Source: Chrysogorgia sp. JL179-B06 (Eukaryota > Cnidaria > Anthozoa > Scleralcyonacea > Chrysogorgiidae). Taken from it: a stretch of DNA of 64,000 nt. The position numbers and the translations under genes are program-made. The stretch spans positions 3,227,501-3,291,500 of the forward strand of contig JAYKKM010000143.1 of assembly GCA_035772405.1 (NCBI GenBank), given 5' to 3'. The notes beneath the pieces were generated by a model, which saw only the letters and a program-made list of their open reading frames with translations, was not told the DNA's origin and did no database searches. Numbering within the stretch: position 1 is the stretch's first letter; each line of letters starts with the position of its first letter. Shown piece after piece: positions 21,501 through 31,558 of this stretch.

Positions 21501-23339
21501 AAATTTGACCTCCTTTACTATTTTTAAGTCTAATTTTTGGTCATTGATGAATAAGTAATGTTCTACATTTTTCATCATTATCTATTTATTACTCTTTAAT
21601 ATTTATATATGTATGTATGTTATAGTCATTTGTATATATTTTAGAGGACCCTCATGTAAAGCACCGTTGCAATGTAAAGCACAATATATATTTCATTCAT
21701 ATTCCAATATCAAAAATAGAACTGGAATGAAATAATGAAATTTAACATAAGCTCCAATAAATAGTTGTTGAATATTTCTCTTTTTAAATCAACTATGGGA
21801 CAAAGAACGTTCTATTATCGGACTATGACACATTGGAACAATTTGGAGCAGGACTTGAAACTTTGCACTCAATTAAACATCTTAAAAGTAAATTAAGACG
21901 TCAATCTTTAGGTTTTGTATTCAGATTTTAAGTTAGTAATTGCATTTGTGTATTTTGTTATTTCTTTCTTTTCTTTTCACTTAAAAACCTCGTCGGGGGA
22001 GTTGTCAATATAATGTATATAATGTATGTTGACACAATATAATAATAATATAATGTATGTAATGTATGTTGACACAATATAATTAGTGAAGAATACCTTT
22101 ACTGTCGTAATTTCTAAACCTCCTAGATGTAGGATGGGTGCTGCATTTCGTTCGTATGATTTCAAAGCTTTACTAAAATAATATATAAATACTAAAATTA
22201 TTTTTATAACATGAATCACAAGAATTCTGTATAGTACAGTCTTGTTGTCAAAATCTACATTTTCACATGTGAAAAAGTGTACGCCCAATCAAAATTGTGT
22301 ACATGCTTTTCACATGTGAAACGCCAAATCAAAATTTTGTTCTAACGGCCTATCGGTTAAGAAATTATCTTAAGTTGTTACGAGACAGCAAAAAATGTAA
22401 ACCTGAGGCAAAACATTAAAGGTGCCGTCCAAGTCCGTTCTGTGCATGTCCACGTTTCTGTTTACATCGTTTGTTTACATTGCGTTATATAAACATTGAA
22501 CATGAAGTATTGCGGATTTGTTTTCTACGCTTGAACTTTTCCGCCTAAAAAGCGTTTTATAAGAAGCTGTTTGGTTCCTAAATGTGGATAATACATCAAA
22601 CTACCACTCGTGCCTTCGCCACATTTCACGAATACTCGCTTTCGAACTGTCGCAAATCTATTCCGTTAAAGTTTGTTGACATGTGGGGTCCCCAACGTTT
22701 GAAATATCATACTTGCGCAGAACGGACTGGACTGCACCTTTAAGTATCATTGGAAAAAGAAAGTCAGTAGGGGAGGAGATGGGTGCGTGGGGGACTGGGG
22801 AGGAAAATCAGCCCCAAATTGTCGGCGGTGGAGTAACTGAAATATTATCTCGAGAAATAGAGAGTACAGGTAATTATTCACTCAGAAACTGGTTTAATGG
22901 CTAGTCATACCCATTATTGGCTTCAGGGTTTAAAAACAACATTAATCTTCTAGGTTTCCCTATAGCTGGGATCTTTTTATCACCAAATATCTAAGAAAAA
23001 GAACACTTTACAATTAACATTACATTATTAAATAATCATTCATACTAGACCCTGACGACAAAACCGAATTCATCATCATTTGGACAGAACAACTAAAAAA
23101 TTGTGAACCGAAATAGCATCCTCTTCGACTGTACGAGAACTGGGAGCGTAGCTCGACTCCTCTATCTCATAACCAGCACATAAACAGCATACTTAATTAT
23201 GAAGTACATAATCTGAAGGTTATGGATTTGTTTCCCATAATTTTTAGTCTAAAACTGTACATAGACTATATGTAGTATACATGTAGGTAAGACACTTACT
23301 TTTCCTTCATAGCAAAACTTTCTTCTCTCTAAATAATCT
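18476..23339 (-). CDS. AGK: Acylglycerol kinase, five exons (partial gene)
   Basis: AGK phosphorylates mono- and diacylglycerol, giving lysophosphatidic and phosphatidic acid, in mitochondria; in vertebrates it is also a subunit of the TIM22 carrier translocase. Exons on the minus strand, in transcript order, are 23300-23339, 22911-22990, 22097-22172, 19976-20071 and 18476-18573, all with AG acceptors and GT donors and matching phases (0, 2, 0, 0, 2 at the donors). Read in order they give LERRKFCYEGK, KPRRLMLFLNPEANNG, ERNAAPILHLGGLE, TDYEGQCKAL, the kinase signature VAGGDGTLSE, then SKIPIGVIPIG. GGDGT is the nucleotide-binding motif of the diacylglycerol-kinase catalytic domain. The start exon and everything after the sixth conserved block were not found. 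About ten residues expected between GDGTLSE and SKIPIG are also missing, so a microexon or a lesion is possible. Introns are filled with MITEs and a SINE. Confidence 0.8.
18720..18795. repeat. ATACCGGTAT motif cluster, likely MITE remnant
   Basis: It contains CAATACCGGTATTCAATATT and GCGGTATACC, like the cluster at 19520-19640 and the pair of ends at 45226 and 45765. No coding content. Confidence 0.4.
19110..19390 (-). mobile_element. tRNA-derived SINE
   Basis: On the minus strand a tRNA-like head (about 19300-19375) has an A-box-like TGGTCTAGTGG and a B-box-like GGTTCAAATC. It is followed by a body containing CCTGAGTGGTGG-type and GATAACGACTTTAAATCG segments. This body is familiar from abundant cnidarian SINEs. 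It sits in the AGK intron. Confidence 0.6.
19515..19642. repeat. Palindrome-rich ACCGGTAT cluster
   Basis: ATACCGGTAT or close variants occur five times in about 125 bp in both orientations. Probably the remains of a non-autonomous hAT-like element, but without clear target duplications. Confidence 0.4.
19976..20071 (-). CDS. AGK: AGK exon with the GGDGTL nucleotide-binding motif
   Basis: Acceptor CATAG, donor GTACAG; 32 codons, phase 0 at both ends. It begins TDYEGQCKALTQYL and ends IIVAGGDGTLSE, the catalytic glycine-rich loop of the DAGK family. This is the strongest evidence for the gene. Confidence 0.85.
20585..20740. mobile_element. Fold-back MITE with 38-bp arms
   Basis: Arms at about 20622-20659 and 20691-20728 are reverse complements (CGTTTATTATCTGATTTCC at the left). 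The outer flanks ATATCATACAC and GTGTATGATAT are also inverted. Between the AGK exons. Confidence 0.7.
21127..21255. mobile_element. Fold-back MITE with GACCTTTAGATT ends
   Basis: GACCTTTAGATTGAG at 21127 and CTCAAATCTAAAGGTC at the right end are inverted, with ACGAGTACGAAGAC motifs in both arms. In an AGK intron. The two long opposite-strand frames here are mirror images of the palindrome. Confidence 0.7.
21372..21700 (+). pseudogene. Non-LTR reverse transcriptase C-terminus and 3' tail
   Basis: Frame reads CKTNWGQQRTLYLFMKDWNN then LPLFVRNLTSFTIFKSN, the usual end of non-LTR polyproteins, then a stop near 21557 and an AT-rich tail to about 21700. It is 5' truncated, as is typical of such insertions. 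Confidence 0.5.
21780..21930 (+). pseudogene. Second reverse-transcriptase C-terminal fragment
   Basis: The segment GQRTFYYRTMTHWNNLEQDL at about 21797-21856 matches the same C-terminal block as the fragment at 21372. It is only about 50 residues and out of frame downstream. Confidence 0.45.
22097..22172 (-). CDS. AGK: AGK exon encoding the NAAPILHLGGLE block
   Basis: Acceptor TTTTAG at 22173-22178, donor GTATTC at 22096. It completes a glycine codon from the previous exon, then reads KALKSYERNAAPILHLGG, a near match to the AGK family (KARTLFEKNAAPILHLSG in vertebrates). Confidence 0.85.
22416..22743. mobile_element. 328-bp TTAA-flanked MITE
   Basis: TTAAAGGTGCCGTCCAAGTC at the left and GGACTGCACCTTTAA at the right are inverted ends carrying CCGTTCTG. 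A relative lies at 31060-31225. In an AGK intron. Confidence 0.75.
22911..22990 (-). CDS. AGK: AGK exon encoding the LFLNPEANNG block
   Basis: Acceptor CTTAG, donor GTATGA. It encodes IFGDKKIPAIGKPRRL then MLFLNPEANNG, where the family has VFLNPAACKGK. The phase-2 donor fits the next exon. Confidence 0.8.
23300..23339 (-). CDS. AGK: AGK short N-terminal exon
   Basis: Acceptor TTTTTAG, donor GTAAGT. Only 40 bp, encoding DYLERRKFCYEGK. It matches the family's LLRRxACQEAQ region just before the lipid-kinase domain. An upstream start exon must lie at higher coordinates, but I could not find it. Confidence 0.65.
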
Positions 23340-23514
23340 CTAAAAACAAATTAAGATTTGAGTAAAAATTAAATTGAATCTTACATTCAATGTTTATAAG
23401 CATTATTAAGTAGTAAAGTACCACTACAATACTATGGGACAACCTTAGACATAACTATTTAGAATACAGTACAGAACATCTGTACAGATTTATTAATGTA
23501 TTTCATTTATTCCA

Positions 23515-23600
23515 TTGGGTATAAATATGAATCCTAACCTTACAATGATGAAGACACTAGCTTGGAATGTCGAAATATTGAGTCATAAACTTATGCTCAA
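23515..23600 (+). mobile_element. Penelope-type 3' tail remnant
   Basis: GGGTATAAATATGAATCC, then TGATGAAGACACTAGC and TGGAATGTCGAAAT match the better preserved tail at 40460-40560. It is degraded; the hammerhead-like core is changed to ATGATGA...GAAAT. Confidence 0.5.
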
Positions 23601-23699
23601 CTCTGGCGAGTAGCGACAAACTATGTCTGATTTATCACCTGCTTGCGTTGGGAAATTATTTGTTTATATTTCATTGCTTAACAAAATGTTCATTGTGCA

Positions 23700-25330
23700 A
23701 AAAATTCTGATTTCCGGGGGTGTGTGCTCTGGGCATTAAGCTACATGTGCATGTAACAACTCACTACAAAACTGAGTACATGTACATGTAATCTAGTGAA
23801 CAACTTGGAGACTTGCTCTAAATTAGACACTGTATATACATTGTATACAGTGCAGTATGCAATATAGTTTACGGCGAACTTTCCGTGTTGTGTATGTATA
23901 TGCATGACGTGAGGCCCAAGGAAACTAGTAACCAGCTTTGTGATAGATCACGTGATCAGAGATCTATTTAAGACTGGTCAATACGAGGCCAAGCATTGTT
24001 CAATAGTTCACTATTACCACTCGAACATGTGCAGGTCTACCCGAAACAGTCAGGCAACGTCCCACCATTCCCACCCAATTGGATTTGCTTGCCTAACGTT
24101 TGACCGAGTTACCAACAATCACTGGTTTTAGCGTACCATATGGAGTGCTACTATCAAAGCTATGTATTGGTGGAAGAAAACTAAGGTAACTCTCCCTGTC
24201 GTAGTACAAGTGACTACAGTGCTAGGGATGGGAGAAGGGTTACCGCAAGGTTAGGTCGGGCTCAAGGATAAGTCTTGGCAACCTTTCGGTCAGGCTCAAG
24301 AATAAGCCTTGGCAACCTTTCTCGGTGATGGATCGACTAACCCGATTCCATCCCCTTCAGCCTGCAATACTCCAAAGCTATAGACATATGCGGTATTGAC
24401 TTAAACCGTACCATAGTACATTGTATACCTGACAGTAACCCGAATTATTACCTCGAGGAATAAAGAATAGTAAACATACAGTTCTTAACCTGGAACTAGA
24501 CCAACTTCAATCCTAAGAACTAGACCAACTTCAATTGATCTTTTAAACTTTTAATGATCTAACGGCTAAACTAAACCTATCTAAATCTTTTTGGGTTTAT
24601 TTTTATAACTCGCTAGCTACTATATTATGCTCATATATTCACGATTAATTAGTATCTAATAAAATAAGAAGCTAATTATGACTGTTCTCAAATTCAAAGT
24701 CTACATAAAGTTGTTCTTAAATATATAAATTCGGTTCCTTCTTGACTTAAAACACGATGAAATCGGTTTTCTTTGTTCTTTTGAGGGTTCTATCTGACGA
24801 AGAAACCTGCCAACAACAGTCCCCGGGACTATATATACAATCCCTATGAATTATAATACCCAAATTCATAGGATCCCTGCCACAACTTTCCCGAGTTGAG
24901 TACGCTAGTAGCGATCCCAAACGAGAAGGAGAGCAAGGTTTCGCCTATCTCAGGTAGCGATGCTGATAATATACAAGACACAAGCGATTTCGTTTCTTGA
25001 AAAATTGTTGGTTTAGTCAGTACTTTATGACACCGACCGTTCAATATAAAATGTGGGAGTGATACTAAATCAATGCGTATGCGTAAGAATCTCGAACATT
25101 ATTTATACACATTATTCGTGCTAATCATTCAAACAAACTTGTAGAAGTCCGTACTATATATTCACCTTACTTCTGAAGTTCTGTAATAAACTTTTATTCA
25201 AACGTTGCTTTGGAGTCTTTTTATTTCATAAAATCCCGTGCATTCGACCTATAAGAATATCCTCGTTCGCTTCACAACAGAACCACTGCACCTATTATGA
25301 ATATATCGATAATGAATATATCCATACCTA
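23700..25330. other. Unassigned 1.6-kb interval
   Basis: Two near-identical 30-bp segments with AGGCTCAAG and CTTGGCAACCTTTC lie at about 24255-24325. An AATAAA-like signal near 25183 followed by an end in TTCACAACA near 25284 hints at a decayed LTR, but no target duplication or partner LTR is visible. The first AGK exon may lie here. Confidence 0.3.
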
Positions 25331-25369
25331 TTATGAATATATCGATAATCTTTTCCCTTGGGGCTTCAA

Positions 25370-25500
25370 AACCTCTTTCAATCGTGTTTTAAGTCGGATA
25401 AATACCTCGAACGTCGGCTTTACGCCAGATAAATCCCTCGGGGCCTGCGGCCCTCGGGATTTATCTGGCGTAAAGCCTCCGTTCTCGGTATTTATCCTAT
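25370..25500. mobile_element. Palindromic fold-back, CGATAAATCCCTCGGG type
   Basis: Arms at about 25390-25442 and 25450-25500 are reverse complements (GGCTTTACGCCAGATAAATC against GATTTATCTGGCGTAAAGCC) around GGGGCCTGCGGCCC. Immediately upstream of the next small ORF. Confidence 0.7.
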
Positions 25501-25540
25501 ACATACAGTAGAACCTGAGGATTAACGGTAGGAAATAAAC

Positions 25541-25750
25541 ATGGGACATCGACTATACGGCTATGTCATTGGGACAGTTGGTGTCATCTTTGCTGGTGCG
25601 TCATTGTATTATACATATAGAGAGGGTAAAGTAATACATCGTCGAGTTGAACAAAAGGTGGACTACGCCGTCATACCAGAGAAAGCACCTGAGACACTGG
25701 CTAAGAAAAAACGTGATCGTTTCAGCCAACTAGACACCTTCGATGAATGA
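25541..25750 (+). CDS. Small membrane protein ORF of a virus/Polinton-like element
   Basis: A complete 69-residue frame with one membrane segment (about residues 7-26, GYVIGTVGVIFAGASLYYTY) followed by a charged tail with KKKRDR. No stop or frameshift is visible. It lies directly upstream of another small membrane-type ORF on the same strand (gap 53 bp) and of degraded fragments that resemble Polinton genes. Function unknown; small single-pass proteins of this sort are often uncharacterised structural or membrane genes. It could also be a chance frame, but the compact layout argues for a real gene of the element. Confidence 0.4.
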   Translation: MGHRLYGYVIGTVGVIFAGASLYYTYREGKVIHRRVEQKVDYAVIPEKAPETLAKKKRDRFSQLDTFDE

Positions 25751-25803
25751 ATAAAACATAGCATGATTCATACACGACCTCGATGAATGATTGAAAGGAA
25801 CTA

Positions 25804-25977
25804 ATGAATGAGCAATATAACTCGCTTCTCGTGACAACTGGTGCCATCGCTGTGTCCATGGCCTCTAGGAAGGTTTTGAAGGAGTCGTTGGGAACGCCAG
25901 AAACGATAAGAGATACACTTAAACTTGGTGCTGCAGTTGGAGCTGCAACGTTGCTAGTTAAGTGGGCCCCAGTATAA
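25804..25977 (+). CDS. Small alanine-rich ORF, virus/Polinton-like element
   Basis: A complete 57-residue frame: MNEQYNSLLVTTGAIAVSM at the start, then a charged stretch KVLKESLGTPETIRD and a hydrophobic GAAVGAATLLVKW end. Two hydrophobic segments suggest membrane association. The ATG has ATGAATG context just after the previous ORF, and the codons run without interruption to TAA. Unknown function. Confidence 0.4.
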   Translation: MNEQYNSLLVTTGAIAVSMASRKVLKESLGTPETIRDTLKLGAAVGAATLLVKWAPV

Positions 25978-26039
25978 AAAGTGGATACCAACTGATCCAT
26001 CCAAATCAACGTAAATGTATACAACATGGCTGGTGTTCA

Positions 26040-26470
26040 CTGAGAAACCAAAGCTAGCTCGCGGATTACTACAAATAGTTTGCGGAAATGAAGGAATACC
26101 AGCTTCTGTTGTACATGTATAGTATAATCGATGGACCAAGCAGAAGTTTTATTCAAAGCGGTGAGATATAGTCACACAATTGGCGAGATAGCGATGGGGT
26201 ACCACAACCACATGGGCTAGTTAAGGAAAGAAACATCAGCAGAAACGGGTACTATATCATTGTAGGATGTGCCATAGACAGGGAGTTAAGCTGCTCAATC
26301 CAGTCTCAGACCTAAAAGTAGGTTGGAGTGCTGTATCCAAAGCTGGGATAGTGCAATCCTGCTGACCGATATTACAGCGAGTGGTATATTATATAGGAGA
26401 TGCCACTACTTGAGGAAACAACCATCGCTGTCGTCACAAACCCACTGACAAATACACAAATCAAGGTTTG
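26040..26470. other. Degraded stretch between virus-like fragments
   Basis: Plus-strand pieces in changing frames probably continue the same decayed element, but I cannot assign a product. Confidence 0.3.
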
Positions 26471-26489
26471 TGGGCGGGTTTACTGTATG

Positions 26490-27050
26490 AGCCTATCAAG
26501 TGGGTAGCGCGGTTGAGAGTGGGTCTGAGAAGTTAACGAGTATAATAGATGAGTGGTTGTCTGAGGTTTCTGGATGGACTGTAGATGGCCACTACATTAG
26601 TGTTGTAAAGTACAAACCTTTGGTGGGGTCGTCTTATATGCCGCTGCCTAAAGAACACTACAATAGTCATGCGAAGCGTTTGATCAAATTAAGAATGCGG
26701 GAGACAATGAATGTTTTAGGTGGTGTGACATATCGCATAAGTTCCTCGTTAAGAGGAATCCACAGAGAGTGTTGAAGTACACCTCGCGCATAAACGAGTT
26801 GGATTATGATGAGGTGGACTTCCCAGTTACTCGTAAAAACTACAACAACATTGAGAAGGCGAATAGTGTCAGCATTAGTGTCTTTGGTTATGAAAACAAA
26901 CAGCTATTCCCTGTCATCAGAGACTTCAATAAGTCATGTACAAGAACTGAACACAATGAGAGGAAGCACTTCTGTATAGGTAGTGTTTGCAATGCTTTAG
27001 CTCTGAAGTCATTCTCGACACCCACAGTTCATTGGCCCTGGAATAAGTGA
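26490..27050 (+). pseudogene. Polinton-like protein upstream of, or N-terminal to, DNA polymerase B
   Basis: Two overlapping frames (26500-26775 and 26769-27050) make one degraded gene. The first has EWLSEVSGWTVDGHYI, KPLVGSSYMPLP and a following lysine-rich turn. The second has RINELDYDEVDFPVTRKNY, then ENKQLFP and, later, RTEHNERKHFC. To my memory this order (SGWT, KPLxGSSYxxLP, LDYxxxxFPVxxKDY, FNxxMxxxTKHxxRKHFC) marks a very common cnidarian and other invertebrate protein preceding the family B polymerase of Polinton/Maverick-like or adintovirus-like elements. A frameshift, a deletion and several stops show it is dead. No polymerase catalytic motif is present. Confidence 0.5.
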
Positions 27051-27179
27051 TCATGATATGGTGCTCTTCATGTGTACGCCTATATTGCCATAAGAAACGG
27101 AATGTAAAACGCGAGATTTATATTACAAAAAGCTGATTGTGCCCATATAAAGGATCTCGAACACCAAAGACGTTGATAA

Positions 27180-28362
27180 AACGGTTGACTCATGGAAGTG
27201 CAATGTATTCGAACAAAACGTACGTCGTATCATGGACACTCATTCCACAATCTACCATGGTTTAATCGTTCACTGAGACGCGAAGCAAGGACAAAACGAC
27301 GACTGTATAACAAAGCCAAGAAGTCCGGAAACCAACTCACTGGCATCAGTTCCGTGTTGCCAGAAAACACCTACACCAGAGTTTAAAATCTGCTAGAGAC
27401 ACGTACAGGTATGTATCGGACTATCTTGGAGAAACGATCGAAGAAAATCCAAAATGTTTCTGGGCTTACATTAAACAACTAAAGAAAGAAGATCTAGGAG
27501 TAGCAGACCTAGAAATTGATGGGGAAGTAATTAGCGATGGAACAAGAAAATCTTAAATCTTAAACAAACCTTACAAACATTCCAAGTGTAGGTAACGACC
27601 CAAAGCCAGGTATAAGACCTCTTAATATGTCAGTCACTGGTGTTACTAAGCAGTTAACTTCACTGAAAACCAACAAAGCTTGTGGTCCTGATAATATCCC
27701 GGCTTGGTTTCTAAAAGAATATGCAATAATTTCATATACTTTAACAGATATCTACCATCACTCTATAGACACTGGAATCGTACCCTCTAAATGGAAAAGT
27801 GCAAACATAAGTGGAATCTTCAAAAAAGGGGGAAAATCAGACCCAACAAATTACAGACCAATATCTCTGACCTGTATCGCTTCGAGGATATTAGAATACA
27901 TCATTCACAGTCATGTTATGAAACATTTGGAACATTACAATGTACTAAAGGATTGTCAACATGGATTCAGGGTAAAAAGGTCGACAGAAACCCAACTTAT
28001 TTTAACTATACATGACTTGGCAAATGCAGTTCAAAATGGTGAATCTGCAACATGCTGCAGTGCTGGACTTTTCTAAAGCGTTTGATAAGGTCCCGCACCA
28101 ACGCCTTCTAAAGAAACTGTGTTACCATGGTATCGACGGAAAATTACTTCTCTGGTTTGAATCTTTCCTTACCAAACGATATCAGTCTGTTGTCTGCGAA
28201 GGAAAGGTATCCAGATCCTCACCTGTGACATCTGGGGTCCCTCAATTAGGGACGGTGCTAGGACCCTTACTGTTTTTATTATACATCAATGACTTGCCTG
28301 ATAATTTACAGTCTACTGTGAAACATTTCGCAGATGATACATTATTATGGCGTCATATGCAA
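27180..28362 (+). pseudogene. Non-LTR retrotransposon: EN-RT linker and RT domain, 5' part
   Basis: Pieces in several frames: 27192-27386 (LPWFNRSLRREARTKRRLYN, the linker after the endonuclease), a region to 27560, then 27627-28076 and 28012-28371. The RT fingers and palm are recognisable: LKTNKACGPDNIPAWFLKEY, then KSDPTNYRPISLTCIASRI, QHGFRVKRSTETQL, LDFSKAFDKVPHQRL, GVPQ and the catalytic FADDT. These are motifs 0-5 of a jockey/CR1-type non-LTR reverse transcriptase. The frame breaks near 27385, 27560 and 28060. Just past FADDT (at 28363) a 9-kb element is inserted; the protein resumes at 37381. Confidence 0.75.
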
Positions 28363-28375
28363 CCCAGGTGAAAAA

Positions 28376-29590
28376 CTTGTCAAGATCTTGGAAGATCTTG
28401 GAAGATCTTGCAAGATCTTGCAAGATCTTGTAAGATCTTAAAATAAAATCTTACGTACGAAATTTTATAAGATCTTACAAGATTTTGTAAAATTATTGAA
28501 ACAATTTTGGATCACATAAAACTTGCAAGATCTTATAAGATCTTACAAGATCGTACAAGATTTTACAAGATCTTGTGTATTATCTTGTAAGATCTTGTTA
28601 TGATCTTGTAAGTTCTTATAATTTTTTGTTTATGATCTTACAAAATCTTACAAGATCATATAAGATCTTATAAGATCTTACAAGATCGTACAAGATTTTA
28701 CAAGATCTTGTGTATTATCTTGTAAGATCTTGTTATGATCTTGTAAGTTCTTATAATTTTTTGTTTATGATCTTACAAAATCTTACAAGATCATATAAGA
28801 TCTTATAAGATCTTACAAGATCGTACAAGATTTTACAAGATCGTACAAGATTTTACAAGATCTTGTGTATTATCTTGTAAGATCTTGTTATGATCTTGTA
28901 AGATCTTGTTATGATCTTGTAAGATCTTATAATATATTGTGTATGATCTTGTAAAATCTTACAAGATCTTATAAGATCTTACAAGATATTGTGTATTATC
29001 TTGTAAGATCTTGTTATGATCTTGTAAGTTCTTATAATATATTGTGTATGATCTTATATAATCTTACAAGATCTTATAAGATCTTATAAGATCTTACAAG
29101 ATCGTACAAGATTTTACAAGGTCTTGTGTATTATCTTGTAAGATCTTGTTATGATCTTGCAAGATCTTTTGATGATCTTGTAAGATTTTATAATATATAG
29201 TGTATGATCATGTAAGATCTTACAAGATTTTGTGTAAGATCTTACAGTGTAAGATATTACAAGATTTTACAAGATCTTGTGTGTTATCTTGTAAGATCTT
29301 ACTATGAACTTGTAAGATCTGACAAGATCTTGTGTATTATCTTGTAAGATCTTATTAATATATTGTGTATAAGATCTTATAAGATCTTGCTATGATCTTG
29401 GTCAATTGTTAACTTAATATACAATGAGTTTTAAATATTTGATAAGCTTGCAAAGATCATGTAAGATCTTGCAAAGCACTGCGGAATAGATCTTGCTAAG
29501 TCTTGACAAGATTTTGTAAGTTATTATGCAAGTTCTCACAAAATTGTATTGATGTCTTACAAGATCTTATCAGAGATCTTATAAAATCTT
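28376..29590. repeat. Left subterminal array of AAGATCTT-type motifs
   Basis: The self-complementary octamer AAGATCTT, mostly as CTTACAAGATCTTGTAAG or CTTGCAAGATCTTG, recurs over 60 times in about 1.2 kb. A longer unit of about 125 bp repeats at about 28555-28850. It begins 13 bp inside the left border of the composite element. Confidence 0.85.
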
Positions 29591-29680
29591 ACCAAAGGAT
29601 GGAATTTTTTAGATTGTTGATATTTTAGATGGTTAACTATGTACAGTAGTTTCACATTTTCTGCTTAGTTATCCATAAAG

Positions 29681-30085
29681 TTACGTGCAGATATGGTCCA
29701 CTACGGGGGTGAGATATGCATAAATGCTTGACTCTGATTCAGCTTTCACAAGAATGCATTTTGCCTGGACCATGGACGTTGAAATTATCAAAAGTTCATT
29801 GTCATCTGGTATATCAACTGGAATATGATGGGCACCAAGCAATCCATTTTCCACTAGATGGCAAACAGTTTCATCCTCTGGTAAATCCATCTCAATTTGA
29901 GAAATTGTGGTTGCATATTGCTCAAATAGTTTTATAAGTGCTAGTGAATGTCCATCAACTATAAGAAAAATTTGAATGTCCCCATACACTAGAATGCCTT
30001 CTTGATTGCTCTCACACTGTACGATGCTACTGCATGATGTACCAGCTCTTCTATATGCTCTTGAATGATAAATTTCATTATTGGG
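29681..30085 (-). CDS. Transposon-associated last exon, unknown domain
   Basis: The minus-strand exon begins at an acceptor-like TGATGTAG (30086-) and reads HSRAYRRAGTSCSSIVQCE, then GILVYGDIQIFLIVDGHSLA and further to a stop at 29681. Uncharacterised invertebrate proteins with a similar YGxIQxFxxVxxxxxALI segment at the C-terminus usually accompany a transposase in cnidarian genomes, to my memory. Upstream exons were not found. The frame is open over about 134 codons with no lesion, so this copy may be young. Opposite orientation to the BEN-like gene. Confidence 0.4.
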   Translation of the reverse strand, partial: PNNEIYHSRAYRRAGTSCSSIVQCESNQEGILVYGDIQIFLIVDGHSLALIKLFEQYATTISQIEMDLPEDETVCHLVENGLLGAHHIPVDIPDDNELLIISTSMVQAKCILVKAESESSIYAYLTPVVDHICT

Positions 30086-30499
30086 CTACATCATTATCCT
30101 TTCGGTACATTGGCATTCATCCCCAGGGGCATAAGCAACATTGGCATTGTTAAAATAGCTATTGATTAAAATTGCCACTCTGGCATCAAGGGTAAACTTT
30201 GTTGTTGCAGAACAGTATATATACTCTGAAATTTTTATTCAGTTTGAACTATAAATTAAAAAATACAGAGATAAATAAAAATTTAGACTAATATAAACTT
30301 CCAATACATTACTGCACTATTTGCAATCAACCATTTTCTCTGTTGTCTCGTATTTAACTATTAAACACCACATACATTTTATCTTATTCCACCATAATTC
30401 CACATTTCACGAACATTCAAAATTAAATCCATCATATCCCTTACTATCCCACAGATACACTGACTAACCCCTCCCCCTTCAATCATCAACACGTACGTG

Positions 30500-30691
30500 A
30501 ACACATTTAGACCTGGTAACTAATCACGCGCATATATATTTTATCACAAACAAACAAACGCCATCAGTTCGTATTTTACGAAGTCGCGAAAACACCTTTT
30601 TACTGACAAGACGAACTACAACTATACTATCCTCTCTGGTAATATGGCACGACGAGTTGGAATTCCACGATCCAACAACACATTTGGTAAG
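30500..30691 (+). promoter_or_regulatory. Possible first exon and promoter region of the BEN-like gene
   Basis: A TATA-like TATATATTTTATCAC lies at about 30531-30546. An ATG at 30644 opens MARRVGIPRSNNTF and is followed at 30687 by a consensus donor GTAAGC. This would be a first exon, but its phase (1) does not join directly to the exon at 31559 (phase 0), so an intermediate exon or a different gene is needed. Confidence 0.35.
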
Positions 30692-31060
30692 CAGTCACTT
30701 TACTTTCCTTACACATATATATTTTGTTATAACCGCGCATTATTATTTACCTTCCAACGCAAAAAACATCGACTGCCAACCCCAAATCCCTGCTGAAGAG
30801 ACCAATGAAGAAGGTCGAAACATATGTACAGGGTTGTGTCCCATGTATTCGATGCACTATACAATTATACGCATCTTTACTCTTTCTCTATATTTTATTC
30901 GCATTTCTTATTCAATTTGCACTGCATATCCGGCCCGTCGTTGTCATATTATACGCATTATAGCCAACGGCTATCAATGCGCACATTATTCTAATCCCCG
31001 TGCCCATAGTCTGCCACGATTACAGATCTAGGACATCAGTGTGGTTCTCATTACCTATCC
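30692..31060. other. Interval between candidate exons
   Basis: One plus-strand frame of 124 codons spans 30657-31031 but has no recognisable domain, and an intron is expected here. An extra exon of the BEN-like gene may lie between 30760 and 31558. Confidence 0.3.
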
Positions 31061-31064
31061 AAAA

Positions 31065-31228
31065 CCAAAACCATCGCAAATCTATTCCGTTAAGTAGCTC
31101 GCGCAAGTTTACCGTTATGATTCGTTTGAATTTGAATTGATCGTTCCGATTCGTTCGCTCGCAGTCAACATTAATTAACATTCCAAAGGTCGGGACCCCG
31201 CAGAACGGAGTGTACCACACCTTTAAAT
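31065..31228. mobile_element. MITE remnant related to 22416-22743
   Basis: It shares CGCAAATCTATTCCGTTAA with about 22649 of the other copy and ends CCACACCTTTAA, like that copy's right end. The left end is missing or diverged. Confidence 0.5.
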
Positions 31229-31558
31229 ATAAACACACAAAAATATGTACTTCATGAAAAATGTTTTTCTTTTATCCTCATATCTACTGATTTGGGATAT
31301 GACCAGTTTGAAATTCATTTTCTTAACACATTACCCCCCTGCATGAAGATTGCAGTTGCAAACTTTATCAACCAGCTTACAAAATATGTCCTGTAGACTT
31401 GTGACTTTGTCAGAGCCTAACTGTTGATCATACAGTAAGTGGCTACAGTACGGGATGAAAGCTCAACAAGTTTTTAAACTTTCAATAGACATGCTGCATC
31501 ATACCACCAACATTTTGTTTTAAAGTGCTAATAATTATAATTGTATTCTTTATTGCAG

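Noticed and set aside
24844..25044. 66-residue minus frame as the missing first exon of AGK
   Set aside because: No similarity to the AGK N-terminus and no donor in the needed phase was found.
24197..25285. Solo LTR starting TGTCGTAG and ending TTCACAACA
   Set aside because: Termini are suggestive, but I found no target duplication, no second LTR and no primer-binding site.
28376..29590. CRISPR-like array of short palindromic repeats
   Set aside because: Spacers are not unique or of constant length, no cas genes occur, and the genome is eukaryotic.
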